A stretch of 64,000 nucleotides of DNA from Chlamydoabsidia padenii (lineage: Eukaryota > Mucoromycota > Mucoromycetes > Mucorales > Cunninghamellaceae), in contig JAIWND010000002.1 of assembly GCA_025330725.1 (NCBI GenBank), positions 930,001-994,000 on the forward strand, read 5' to 3'. Shown here piece after piece: positions 35,090 to 46,070 of this stretch (position 1 is its first letter; each line of letters opens with the position of its first letter). The position numbers and the translations under genes are program-made. Under the pieces are notes generated by a model, which saw only the letters and a list, made by a program, of their open reading frames with translations, did no database searches and had not been told where the DNA came from.

Positions 35090-35457
35090 TCGAATAGAAA
35101 ACAACCCCTCCCCTTTATCTCATATCTTGTATCATCTTATTGTAGTATACTATCTTTTATACTAGGCATTAGAACATTAGATTCTCCATTATTAAAACAT
35201 CAATAAACTATTAAATAAAAGAACAAAATTTATATCTTTTTTTATAGCTGTAAGATCACTATCAAACAATGCGTGGTCAATAAAGATCATCTCTTTCTGC
35301 CTTCAATCCATACATAGGGGAATCCAGAAATAAAAGAGGGAAATCATCGGGTACACGATTTGTCAAATCTCGCTATATTCTCCAGTCAGGCCAAAATAAC
35401 TACTACTCATTCAATTACTAATTGACATTGATAGTTATAGGGGCGATGATTTGGTTT

Positions 35458-35503
35458 GTAATGGTGGCGAAGTTCCAATAAACTCCGATCAATGCAAAAA
35501 ATA
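35458..35503 (+). repeat. Dispersed repeat family A, copy 1
   Basis: GTAATGGTGGCGAAGTTCCA, then AATAAACTCCGATCAATGCA, closely matches 48404-48450 (GTAATGGTGGCGGGATTTCA, then AATAAACACCGATCAATTCA). Confidence 0.6.
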
Positions 35504-35850
35504 GTCGGGCGAGAAGTTAGGCGTAGAAATCAGGCCAATTCAGGTGAAAAGACTTTGGATTTTTTATTTTAAACGTGGATTGCTCGTCGTGTAGACTAGC
35601 CCTGAACGTGAAAGGCGATTTGCCCAAACAAGAAATTCATGCAGAATCGGATTTTCAAATGTAAATCCCGACTTTGCTTGGGGGACTATGTTGGCTGTAG
35701 ATTTCAGGCGAGTTCTAGGGGATCGGTGATAAATACCACATCCAGTAATGCCGTGGTCGGGAAAGGCTACATACTGGAACATCAATAATAGAGGTGGGTG
35801 GGGAAATGTTGGCTGTAGAGTAGGTGGCCCTTGGTAGGAGACCGTTCATG

Positions 35851-35905
35851 ATAAAAAGACGTTGAATTTGAGATTTGTTGTATGGTTTTTTATAAGAGAT
35901 ATAGT
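35851..35905 (+). repeat. Dispersed repeat family A, second block
   Basis: AAAGACGTTGAATTTGAGAT followed by a TATGGTTTTT-ATAAGAGA segment matches 49591-49645 (AAAGATGTTGAATTTGAGAT). Confidence 0.55.
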
Positions 35906-36221
35906 AGGCTGATTATTATGGACTCTTTGTCAAATATGAAGAGGGTCTTTCATATTTGATCAGACCACTGGAGTCAATTTATTTTGACTGTACAGTATAC
36001 GACTAATGTGTATGAAGATCTGGGACCTATTAGTAGAAACCAACAATAAAAAGGCAGAAGGGAGGAAGTGGGTAAAAAAAATGACAAGGTTTTTATTTTT
36101 CCATATAAAAAAAAGAACAAATCTACAAATATGACTACTATATATCACTACTACTACTATTACTATCACCACCATATTCCACAGACTTCATTTACAGTAA
36201 ACATTCATTAGTAAAAGAAGT

Positions 36222-36892
36222 TTAAGCAGAGGCAGTCAATGTCTTTTGGAATTGAGCCATACGGGATTCCAATTCTGGTCGGAAATGACGGATCAAGCCT
36301 TGCACAGGCCAGGCAGCAGCATCACCAAGAGCACAGATGGTATGACCTTCAATTTGTTTCGTCAGTTCCCAGATTTGGTCGATTTCTTCAGGGTGACCAC
36401 GACCATCTTCAAAGCGATCCATCATTGTTTCGAGCCATTTGGTGCCTTCACGACAAGGAGTGCATTGACCACAGGATTCATGACGGTAGAATTTGGCAAA
36501 GCGGGAGATAGCACGGACAATGTCGGTAGATTTATCCATGACAATGACAGCGGCTGTACCAAGACCGGAATTGACATCACGAAGAGCATCGAAATCCATC
36601 AATACATCAGCGCAGATATCCTTGGGAATCACAGGTACGGAGCAACCACCAGGAATGATACCGAGAAGATTATCCCAACCACCACGGACACCACCACAGT
36701 GCTTGTCTATCAGTTCACGTAAAGGAATGGACATTTCTTCTTCGACAGTGCAAGGGTTGTTGACATGTCCAGAGATACAGAATAGTTTGGTACCACTGTT
36801 ACGTGGGCGGCCGAATCCAGCAAACCATGAGCCGCCACTAAAGAAGAACAGAAGGTAAAGAGTTAATGAGTTGATCAACTTGTCCCCGTCCT

Positions 36893-36969
<77 letters not shown>

Positions 36970-38006
36970 GTCTAAGAATAGTAGGAGCAACAGCCACAGT
37001 TTCAACATTGGTCACAGTAGTAGGGCAGCCAAACAAACCAACATCAGCAGGGAATGGAGGCTTGAGTCTAGGCTTACCTTGCTTGCCTTCAATGGATTCA
37101 ATCAAACTTGTTTCTTCACCACAGATGTAAGCACCAGCACCACGGTGAATATAGACGTCGAAATCATAACCAGAGCCACATGCGTTCTTGCCGATCAATC
37201 CAGCAGCATAAGCTTCATTAATGGCTTCTTGGAGGTGAGAAGCTTCTTGGTAGAATTCACCACGAATGTAAATGTAAGCTAATACAAATATTCATGATAA
37301 AGAGGTTATTATTAGTAATCAGGGCATCTTGTCTTTTTTTTTTTTTCCTTCCCCCCCCTTTCTTACCAGCATTGGCCTTCATAGCAGAACCAGCCAACAA
37401 ACAACCTTCAATTAATTTGTGAGGATCACCACGCATAATTTCACGATCTTTACAAGTTCCAGGTTCACCTTCATCCGCATTAATGACCAAATAGCGAGGA
37501 CTAAGTTCATCAAGATATGTATGATTGTTAGTATTTGTTATGATACCCCTAATCATCAACGATTAATAAAACTTACCGGCCATCCAGAGGTTTGTTCATG
37601 AAACTCCATTTCAAGCCAGAAGGGAAACCAGCACCACCACGACCACGAAGACCAGATTCCTTCATTTCCTTGATAATCCAGTCATGACCTTTAAGGACGA
37701 GTTCCTTGGTTTTGTGCCAATCACCACGTTTCAAGGCACCTTTGAGTCGATAGTCGTGTTTCAAATACAAGTTGGTAAAGATACGGTCTTCGTCAGATAA
37801 GTTGCCGAATGTTGTTTTTCCAGTGATGGGATTGGCGTTAGGGTCAGCTTCAGTAGCAAAGGATCGAGTGACGGTGGGTACTGCACGTAGGTTGCGAGTA
37901 ACTGTTGTAGCAACTATAAACCACATGTTTAAAGAAGGTTAGAGTAAAGGGTGTGCATTACGATTGTTTTTGGTTTACCTCGTTTAGTGGCAAAATGTCG
38001 CAACAT
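36222..38006 (-). CDS. NDUFV1: NADH:ubiquinone oxidoreductase 51 kDa subunit (complex I, NDUFV1)
   Basis: Flavoprotein of the complex I peripheral arm that binds NADH, FMN and the N3 iron-sulfur cluster in the mitochondrial matrix. The first exon is short (38006-37979, MLRHFATKR, a basic presequence start). Later exons encode the FMN/NADH glycine motif [53 protein letters not shown], and the N3 ligands [12 protein letters not shown] with the fourth Cys in TICALGD. The C-terminus [18 protein letters not shown] is full length. One intron (36841-36968) has 72 T residues on the plus strand, which is poly-A right after its 5' splice site on the sense strand. Confidence 0.96.
36895..36966. repeat. 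72-nt homopolymer T (sense A) in an NDUFV1 intron
   Basis: Uninterrupted T run, the longest homopolymer in the window. On the gene's sense strand the intron begins GTAAAA and runs straight into it. Confidence 0.97.
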
Positions 38007-38278
38007 AATAAAAAAAGAAGGGTTTCAACAAAAACAAAGGTGTGTATGTAATAAAGAGTAGGGAGAGTTTATAAAGAGATAAAGGAATAAAGAGAGAGTG
38101 GAAAGTAAGTTTCTTCCCAAAGGATTAAAGCTATACTTTATTGTTTTTTGTTGTTGAACCAAGTTAAGAAGCAAGTGAATTGTTTTCCCGCAAATTGAGA
38201 AAAAGGTGGGTGGCCTGGTCCAACTAAATTTGACGACCAGTCACTTGAAAATTCCGCACGCCAACTTCTATTTTCCTG

Positions 38279-38343
<65 letters not shown>

Positions 38344-38382
38344 CACGTTCTTTTTTACACTTTATCTACTTTATCTTCTACA
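38007..38382. promoter_or_regulatory. Divergent promoter of NDUFV1 and the 38.4 kb orphan
   Basis: Contains TGTTTTCCCGCAAATT at 38181-38196 and CACTTGAAAATTCCGCACGC at 38242-38261 (recurrent motif, 121 bp before the orphan start), then a 63-A run at 38279-38341. Confidence 0.4.
38279..38341. repeat. 63-nt poly-A tract upstream of the orphan gene
   Basis: Uninterrupted A run 41 bp before the start codon. It creates an artificial poly-Lys extension in the open frame. Confidence 0.97.
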
Positions 38383-39567
38383 ATGTACCACACAGAACAA
38401 GTATTCACTAACATCTACTCTAGAAAACCACCAGCAATCACTTATAAACGGAGACAAAACACATTTGGTAGTATACAGAGACCATCGACACCACCAATTA
38501 TCTCACCTTCAACAGACTCCACCCTATTTGGTGTGGTACCTTTTATTTGTGACACACCAACAATCCAACAGCAACAAGTATCAACTTTTGAATCAACTTT
38601 AACGACTGTAAAGGATGATGGAATACAACAACAAACCAAAACGAAAACTAGACTTTTAACTAACAGTACGGCGTTGGCGCCTATAACGACAACGGATGTA
38701 TTTGATTTTCCCGATGTCGACAGCAACGATAATGAAGTCGAACTCAGAGTGGCATCCTCACTTCACAGCAACAAAGTCAACAACAGCAGCAAACTCAACA
38801 ACAACAACAACAACAACAACAAATTGAACACCAAAAACACGTCTGTAAAAACCACCAAGACTACCAGTACCACCACCAACAGGAAGACTACCAACAACAC
38901 CAACAACAAAAAGGCCATGGAATCACCACGTGTTCGATCTACAACAAATCGCGCCATCACCGACACTCCATCCATCTGGGATATGCCCGACACCAGTGTG
39001 AACAAGAATGCCGAATCTACGACTGCTAAGCGACCATCCTCTTTAAAACGGACACTCTCAGCGCCCACACCAACCACCATGCCACCCATCCGTAGTCCGA
39101 TAGCACCTGATATAAAGAAGCGCAAACGGAACTTGGTCGCTCAACTCAAAGCTGCCAATGGGGAACGACTCGATCAATGCAGTGGTAGTAGTAAAGCACT
39201 TCGATTTTACGACATGTCAAGCGATAGTGACGACGATCCTACTCCACCACTCTCTTTGACTGAACCAACCACTGAAGCAAACGATTATAATGCGCAAATG
39301 GAACAAGAATTGGAAGATCTCATGAAGGCAGAATTCGGACAGCTTGACGATCAGCCTCTACCATCGTCATCCTCATCGTCGTCATCATCGTCATCAACCA
39401 CATCATCACATCGACCTAGTTATGTCCCAGAAAACACCATCCGTGCACCTGTTACCTATAGACGATTCCACAACAAATCATCATTGTCAGCATCTTCTTC
39501 AACACCCGATGGATTGGATCTTGAAATGGAACAGCAAATCAGATATCTTTTGTCTGATGACTTTTAG
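38383..39567 (+). CDS. Low-complexity orphan protein, WAPL-N-terminus-like at best
   Basis: Single exon, 394 residues from MYHTEQVF; an upstream in-frame ATG would translate the poly-A tract and is rejected. The protein is mostly disordered, with Asn, Ser and Thr repeats (runs of N and of S), a basic patch DIKKRKRNLVAQLK (possible NLS) and an acidic motif SSDSDDDPTPP. The N-terminus (ITYKRRQNTFGS followed later by DVFDFPDVDSNDNE) faintly recalls the TYxRK and acidic-Phe motifs of WAPL cohesin-release factors, but there is no WAPL domain. Two copies of a short motif stand out: MEQELEDLMKAEF near residue 305 and MEQQIRYLLSDDF at the extreme C-terminus. I do not recognise the family; a nuclear adaptor is a guess. 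Confidence 0.7.
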   Translation: MYHTEQVFTNIYSRKPPAITYKRRQNTFGSIQRPSTPPIISPSTDSTLFGVVPFICDTPTIQQQQVSTFESTLTTVKDDGIQQQTKTKTRLLTNSTALAPITTTDVFDFPDVDSNDNEVELRVASSLHSNKVNNSSKLNNNNNNNNKLNTKNTSVKTTKTTSTTTNRKTTNNTNNKKAMESPRVRSTTNRAITDTPSIWDMPDTSVNKNAESTTAKRPSSLKRTLSAPTPTTMPPIRSPIAPDIKKRKRNLVAQLKAANGERLDQCSGSSKALRFYDMSSDSDDDPTPPLSLTEPTTEANDYNAQMEQELEDLMKAEFGQLDDQPLPSSSSSSSSSSSTTSSHRPSYVPENTIRAPVTYRRFHNKSSLSASSSTPDGLDLEMEQQIRYLLSDDF

Positions 39568-39883
39568 AAACTAGTTGCCTATATCCATCCTCCTCCTCTA
39601 GTTGTTAATGTTTGTATATATATATTTATTATTATCTTTTAATGCGGTGTACTATAGTTATCCCCTCTCCTCCTTTTTATCAATTTTTTATAATAAAGCT
39701 CCTTATTTGACCTGACATTCCTAGTCCAATCATTATCATCGTGTGCAAAAAAGGCAATCACACACACACACACACACACACACACGGCATTGATCATCCA
39801 TACAATATAATATAAAACATATACATTTATTTAAAAGTTGGTGAGTACATATACAAGTTATTGACATAAAAACAATGGTAAGA
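39568..39883. other. Convergent 3' region with (CA)n repeat
   Basis: 3'UTRs of the orphan and the chromodomain gene; (CA)n at about 39759-39785. No gene is seen. Confidence 0.5.
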
Positions 39884-40056
39884 CTAGTGTTTTGATTGTA
39901 TAAAATGAATTAAAGGGTAACGGTATTGGAAAGAAGTAAGATTAAGTGAATCGTCAACAAAGTAAAAGGCCTGGTGTTTGTGCATGTGGGACTGGGCAAC
40001 AACATTAAACCAATCCAAGGTGGCCCTTCTCCAATTGCTTTGTTCAGGCTACAGAG

Positions 40057-40104
<48 letters not shown>

Positions 40105-42401
40105 TGCGGTTTTAATACATAATTGGTCGTTGGTTATACTAATCTACTTACCACTTCCATCCAGTTTTCCAAGACATGGATTTCATCCCTATCCATATAT
40201 ATAAGTAGCTTGGAGATGACATTTTGAGCACTATGGTCCCATCATCAATTTAGAAAAAAGTTGGATTGTGAGTAGAATGATCAAATAAAACTGTATATCC
40301 ATTACTTACATAGTGCCAGTTCCCGATCGCATGATTTGAGATAAAAAGTCAGTGTGTAATATAATCTGCCAAGTGCCAGGTCTAGTCGCATTACTCTATT
40401 TCAAATAAAAGTCAGTGTTTTCTGTTGTTTGCAGAAAGTGCCTATCGCATTTTTCTTTTCTTTTACCTTTTTCATGAGTTCCACCATTCGATCCAAGATA
40501 TCCGGGTCCTTCAACATATTATTGATGTCTGTTGTGATATATCCACCTATTAAATTGATTATAAGTAACATGATTATCATTATATACTTCTTTCTTTCTT
40601 GCCTTACCAGTATCTTTGGGATACACTTCCAAGGCAGGAGCAATTGGATCAGCCAATGTAGGACATCCAAATTCAAAGATCGAGACATCATCCGAAAATC
40701 GTTCCTGTTGTAGAGATTTTTGGTATAAAAAACCATCAGATCTGTCAAACTACAATAAAAGAATGAGATTTTATTCCGATTGGACAAAAAAAGTAAAACA
40801 AGTTAGTATATATCATAGGACACTTTCCACCCACATCTTTCCAGCTTACCAATAACACCGTTCTTGTTGGGACGACCGTCAATGATGGTGATGATGATGA
40901 TGATGAGTTTGTCGATTTGAGTGCAGGTGAGATGGGTGATAACAGTGATGACACTAGATTGTTTTTCGGATGTGATACCTTGATTGCAGACCGTACCATT
41001 TCAGCCAATGCAGACCCACCAAAGACCTTGAACACAGTTTCTTTTTGTTTGACAAGATCCATGAGATTACTGGGGAACATGAGAAGTTCGGCTACATATA
41101 TCCAAGCATGGCAGATATTATACTGCATCAGTGTATTGGTCGTAGATCCAATAAGGTTTCGCTGTACACAGTCAGGAGGTAGGTTGTTGATAAATATGCC
41201 ACACAATAGTCCTTTGGTACCTGGAATTTGTTGGCTTGGGTTGGTATGGCTCAGGATGAGGATAACTGAATCAGGTCGTCCTGTTGATCGTAATACGGCC
41301 ACCTATATATAAAATAACAAGTAACATTAGTCAAAGTAAAAACATTTATTCCTAATCCCATTACTTTTTTTTTTTCTTTCGTAGCATCCCCATTTTACCC
41401 TTTTATTTGTATGTAAAAACTTGTTAAACTTGGTCCAGTTGAGGGGAGGGCGGATCTCCATCATGCAGCATTCACCATCAAGATACAGATCCCTTACAGT
41501 TTTGGAAGGTATAACACTGGTTATCATCAAGTCAGGTCGGTTTATAAAGGATCTAGGTTGATTAAAGCGATATAAATCATTTGTTAGTAATATAGTCTGT
41601 GTCCGAGTGGATACTTCAAAAAGTAATGATACTTACTGTGCCTCTTTTCGAAGATTATAAGGGTCGTATGTGAGATGAAACTGAAGCACATATGATCCAT
41701 AGCCCTTCACCGTGATTGTCTTGTCGCCTAGCAAAGGTGTAGTCCAATATGGCTGTTCTTGAGTTGCATCCGGTAAAGATAAAGTTACTGCCAAAATCGG
41801 CCGTTTTGGGGGTATATGTTCCGAGTATTGTTTAATTCCATCCGTTGGTGTTGGGTGTGAGGTTGATTTTGGTAAAGATAGCTGAAGTAGTAAGACCGGT
41901 CGTTTTATAGTTGTTTGTCGGTTAGGCTGTCCACAATACGCGACGAGTCGAGGTATGTCAGTATGAGAATACTTTTGCTTTTGTCGCTGTTGTTTCGGTG
42001 ACACATTCCATCGTCGCCTCTTTGTCGCCGTTGTTCCTGTTTTGACAAATTGGTTGTGATAATTTTTGAGTAAAGTTGGACAAAACAAGTTTTCCACAGG
42101 TTCCCATGTGTTGTGCCTAATATCAACAATGGAGAAGAAGTTTCAGTCATTTATGCCTTTGCAATACCATATTGTTGTTTTTTTGAAGCTCGTACTCTAA
42201 GTTGATACAATGAAGTCAAATAAAAAGGGGGTCAGTTAATCATATGGGTTAGCAACAGTGCTTTTTTTTTATCCACACTTACTACATGGAGTCATAGTTT
42301 TTCCATTTAATGTAATAGAATCGTGTGCCTTTATCGTCGACTGTATGGCTGAGAATCTTTTCAACCTCAAATACTTCGTCCTCATTGTCGTCGAGGGACA
42401 T
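39884..42401 (-). CDS. N-terminal chromodomain protein with unassigned C-terminal region
   Basis: Nuclear chromatin protein of roughly 590 residues in about nine exons. Exon 1 and the start of exon 2 encode a chromodomain: EVFEVEKILSHTVDDKG, FYYIKWKNYDSM, HNTWEPVENL. Phe, Trp and Tyr occupy the methyl-lysine cage positions, so H3K9 or H3K27 methyl binding is plausible. To keep the frame, exon 1 ends AT|GTAGTAAG and exon 2 starts after ATATTAG (Met). No chromo shadow domain is visible. The rest (SIPS-type strands such as PDSVILILSHTNPSQQIPG, TKGLLCGIFINNLPPD, AWIYVAELLMFP) looks like an alpha/beta fold that I cannot name. The last exon reads SHMHKHQAFYFVDDSLNLTS and ends PLIHFIQSKH. The overall plan recalls Chp1-type silencing factors, but this is inference only. 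The last intron contains a 43-A run (plus strand). Confidence 0.72.
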
Positions 42402-42640
42402 GATTTGTAAAGTAAAAAGAGAAGCGAGAAAAAAAAAAAAGAGACTTGGTCGTTTATATGTGACTTTTCATCCCCGAAATATTTTAAACGCCGCCTTCAC
42501 TGGAGTGGACCATTTGGAGTTGAATGCATTAATTGAGCCAAATCATAGTATATGCATTAATCGCATAATGATCATCACCTACCCTTTCCCTTCCCCAAAA
42601 AATTACGTCAATTGAACTCCCGACAGGCTTTCAATTTACA

Positions 42641-42884
42641 GGAGTCCGTTGTATGGAGCAGTATAGCCTCAAGATCGTTTTACCCTGACTTTTGTAAAAA
42701 ACAACAAGTAGCAGAATGAAAATTGACACACAAGACAAAACTTAATTCAAACCCCGCTTACTCTCGCCTGGAATCTAAAGAGAGCTCTACTGCCTTGATG
42801 GACAAGTGATGCTAATGACAAAAATGACCATGAGCATTCCATAGCCTATTTCCAACAAAGTTTACATAACGGTCTTTGTACCAA
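42641..42884 (+). repeat. Repeat family B, unit 1
   Basis: About 244 bp. It starts AGTCCGTTGTATGGAGCAGT, carries ATTCAAACCCCGCTTACTC near the middle, then GAGAGCTCTACTGCCTTGAT and GATGCTAATGAC. It is repeated directly at 42885. Confidence 0.75.
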
Positions 42885-43050
42885 GTCCGTTGTATGGAGC
42901 AGTATAGTCTCAAGATCGTTATACCCTGACTTTTGAAAAAAAAGTTGCTGAATGAAAATTGACACAAAAGATAAAACTTATTTCAAAACCCGCTTACCTT
43001 CGCCTAGAAGCTTTAGAGAGCTCCACTTCCTCAATGGACAATTAATTTCT
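42885..43050 (+). repeat. Repeat family B, unit 2 (shorter)
   Basis: Starts AGTCCGTTGTATGGAGCAGT as in unit 1, with TTTCAAAACCCGCTTACC and GAGAGCTCCACTTCCTCAAT at the corresponding positions. It lacks the 3' third. Confidence 0.75.
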
Positions 43051-43219
43051 CATATCAAGATTATAAAAGAGAAGTTCAATCTGACCAGTCGATGTGAACA
43101 TATGAATGTTGATGTTGGATTCAGAATGATGAAACTCCACTTTTGATTTAGGTGGGGCCTCTGTAATGATTTTCAAATCCCGTCTTAAAGCCTGTTCATC
43201 CCCGCTCTTTTTTAGTTCC

Positions 43220-43236
43220 TTCTCTCTCTCTCTCTC
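43220..43236. repeat. (CT)n tract just before the GPHR start
   Basis: Eight CT units, 16-32 nt upstream of the ATG on the sense strand. Confidence 0.85.
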
Positions 43237-43251
43237 GTCATTCATTTATAA

Positions 43252-45181
43252 ATGGCTTTAACTGATGCATTCTGTTTTTTGACTACTCAAATTATTCTTG
43301 TCACCATAGGATCTCATTTGGTATCACAATTGCTTCTGAAGGATTATAAACCGCCAGGATTGATGCACTTTACCAAGCCCCTTTATTGTCCTCACCTAAT
43401 CTTCTCTTTGACCCTTGGTGCTGCAGGCAGTCTCTTCCTTTTGGTCTTTGGAGAAATTATCAACGTCTTCTCAAAAGGGTAATGTACAAATTTATATTGA
43501 TGTATTGTACTAGTCTCATTACTCTTCTTTCTCTTTTGGACCATATAGGACACGGTGGCAATACTGGCAATTCAACTTATCTCTACTTTTATTCTTGGTC
43601 ATCATTGTGATCCCCTGGTATCAAGTCTATACGTTTTTATACGAAACGAAAAGTAAGATACTATGTGAAAAATATGATGCATGGAAACAGTAACTTTTAA
43701 CCTGATTCTTTTTTGACATAGGATGGAGACGGAAAACCGCGATGTATGCAACAACACTAGTGTGGGCCTTTTACCTGTACTTCTTCAACAAAACCACTCT
43801 TTTATCACAATACACTAATGGTCAACACAATACGACAACATCCTATAGCTGGCTTGAATTGGGAATATTAAGGGTCAGTGTACTTGGTATCACTTTGACG
43901 TCTATACTCTCTGGCTTTGGTGTGGTCAATTCTCCTTTTATGACTTGGACCGTCTATACACAGTAAGTGGGTGTACCTTTGTTGATTATTTGGAACTAAA
44001 TCTTTTGATATAAATGATGTAGGCATGTCAGCGAATCCGAATACACCGTGGCTCAACAGGCTTTTGATAACACTCTTTTGACGATTCAAGAAAAGAAGGC
44101 AGCTTTGGATCGCTTACACCAATTGGAACATCAAAGGGTATCTCCTAATCAAAAGGTAAAACATGACTAAACATGTTGATGATGAATCTAATCCTTTAAT
44201 CTTTGATAGCCATCTGGTTTTTTGAATCAACTATTATCCTCTGTTGTTGGAAATACTAGTCAGAATGGTAAGGGAAGAGAAAAAAAAACATAAAGGAGGA
44301 ATTCATACTGATCACAAACCATTTCTCTTTTAATAGAATCCAAGTTATTGGAAATAGAAATCCGACAATTAGAACATTTATCTCTCAATATGAAGTCTGA
44401 TCTGGAAGAACTTGGTCGTGGTCGTGTACGAAGTCAACTATCAAGAACATGGAAAGGTAAAGTCCAAAATGGGATTGACCTTGTATTTTCCATTTATTGC
44501 GTTTATCGACTCTTGACGGTAAGGATGAATGGACATGCATGAATCGTATAATTACTGATGAAATCCTCTGCTGTAGACCACATTTAATGTATTGATGCAA
44601 CGCACTGGCAGTGGTGATCCCATTACAAATACCTTGTCACTAATGATTGGTCACTTTGGAACAAATCTTCCTTTGGATCCGAAATTCTGGTCTCAACAAC
44701 TCAGTTTTTGGTTTGCTGGCATCATTGTCTTTGGGTCTGTCCGCGGGGCTCTAAAACTACTGACAAAGGTTAGGAGAAAAAAAAACACTTTATGGAAAAG
44801 GGTATTAAATGGCTCTTTCTCTATCTTTCTCTTTTGTAGATCCTACGAAACTTTACTCAACAACTCACGATCTCAACTAGCAATATTATTCTCTTTATTG
44901 CTCATATGCTTGGAATGTACTTTTTAAGCTCTGTTTTGATGATGCAAGTTAGCTTACCTCCGGACTATCGCTACTTGATATCATCAACATTGGAACATAC
45001 CGAATTCACCTTTTTCCAACGATGGTCCGATATAATCTTGGTATTGTCCTCTTTAATCACGGGTGTCATTCTGTATGTAATCAATCAAACAAACGATGCT
45101 AAAAGTCTGGCGACAGATTATGCGGATATACAACTCTCTGCAATAGAGTCTGGCAACATTGATAGAAGACGATTGGATTAG
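43252..45181 (+). CDS. GPHR: Golgi pH regulator (GPHR/GTG-type membrane protein)
   Basis: Multi-pass membrane protein of the GPHR/GTG family, an anion channel for Golgi acidification in animals and GTG1/GTG2 in plants. About nine exons encode around eight or nine transmembrane segments: TM1 from residue 1 (FCFLTTQIILVTIG), then FSLTLGAAGSLFLLVFG, LSLLLFLVIIVIPWYQ, and the later SFWFAGIIVFGSVRGAL and ILFIAHMLGMYFLSSVL. The central cytosolic coiled-coil region (VAQQAFDNTLLTIQEKKAALD) and the C-terminal ABA-GPCR-like domain are in family order. Start 43252 is the first ATG after a CT-rich leader. Localization in this fungus is inferred from the family. Confidence 0.93.
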
Positions 45182-45585
45182 ACTAGAAGGTAGACAATAG
45201 ATTATCATCCCTTAGAAATATAGTTATCCCCCATCACACCTTTTGTATATTCATTTAGCCTATTTACATGTGTACATATAATAAATTTTATTTTGTATTT
45301 TAAAAAAGACTCCATCGCCTTTAGTATGATTTATACATCTGCATGAATTCCATCACATTTAAATACCGAAGATCAAACGCAGATTGGTCCTGGCGTTCAA
45401 ATATATGAAGAATTTTGACTTTATTGTATAAAAATGCGCAAGATATGATGATATAAGAAGTACAAAAATAAAAAGAGAGAGGCTGATCAAGATGATCAGA
45501 ACAATAACAAATATGACTATTGACTAGGTAAAAAAAAAAAGAAAAAAAAAAGATGATGACGATACAAGTAATGATTATAATGCTA
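45182..45585. other. Convergent 3' region of GPHR and PUF6
   Basis: A/T-rich 3'UTR sequence; no gene or structured element is recognised. Confidence 0.5.
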
Positions 45586-46028
45586 TCAGTTTAACAATTC
45601 CAACAGCTTGGCAGCACCAACATTCTTTTCTTCAGCAGCTTGTTTGATTTCCTTCTTGACCGATTTGAGTTCTTTTTTGACATCTTTAGCAGTAGAGGGT
45701 TCTTCGGCAAGAGCGAGAATGACAAAGCTACCATGGTTAGTAGCAAAATGGCCAATTTGGGGGCGGATCACTTCCAGTAATTGAGGAGCAAAGTTCAAAG
45801 GTTCAATGGCTATACAAATCAGATTATAATAAAGTTGGTATACCCTCTTTTACAAGTCTCTTTTCTTTAATTACCTTTGTCATTATCAGATTCTGATGAA
45901 TCAGCCTTCACCATAGCTTTGATGATACGGTTAGCAAAACGATGCTCCATCACATGATCGTCCTTTTCGATGTCTTCACCAACCAATTCCAGAATAGCAT
46001 TGATAGCTTCCGATTTGTCACCTAGTAT

Positions 46029-46070
<42 letters not shown>

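Larger units (their letters stand above)
35090..36221. other. Intergenic region with dispersed repeat fragments
   Basis: No gene is recognised in this 1.1 kb. It contains fragments similar to the 48-49.6 kb gap (35458-35503 and 35851-35905) and motif-like text CAAATGTAAATCCCGAC at 35656-35672. ORFs here lack domain features. Confidence 0.5.
42402..43251. promoter_or_regulatory. Divergent region with two tandem repeat copies upstream of GPHR
   Basis: This 850 bp region holds motif copies at 42480-42495 (TATTTTAAACGCCGCC), 42608-42627 (TCAATTGAACTCCCGACAGG) and 43168-43186 (GATTTTCAAATCCCGTCTT, 66 bp before GPHR), plus two tandem repeat units of family B. Confidence 0.5.

Noticed and set aside
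38206..38382. N-terminal extension of the orphan gene with a poly-Lys run
   Set aside because: It is the translation of a 63-A promoter tract; a CT/TT-rich leader and a clean ATG follow at 38383.
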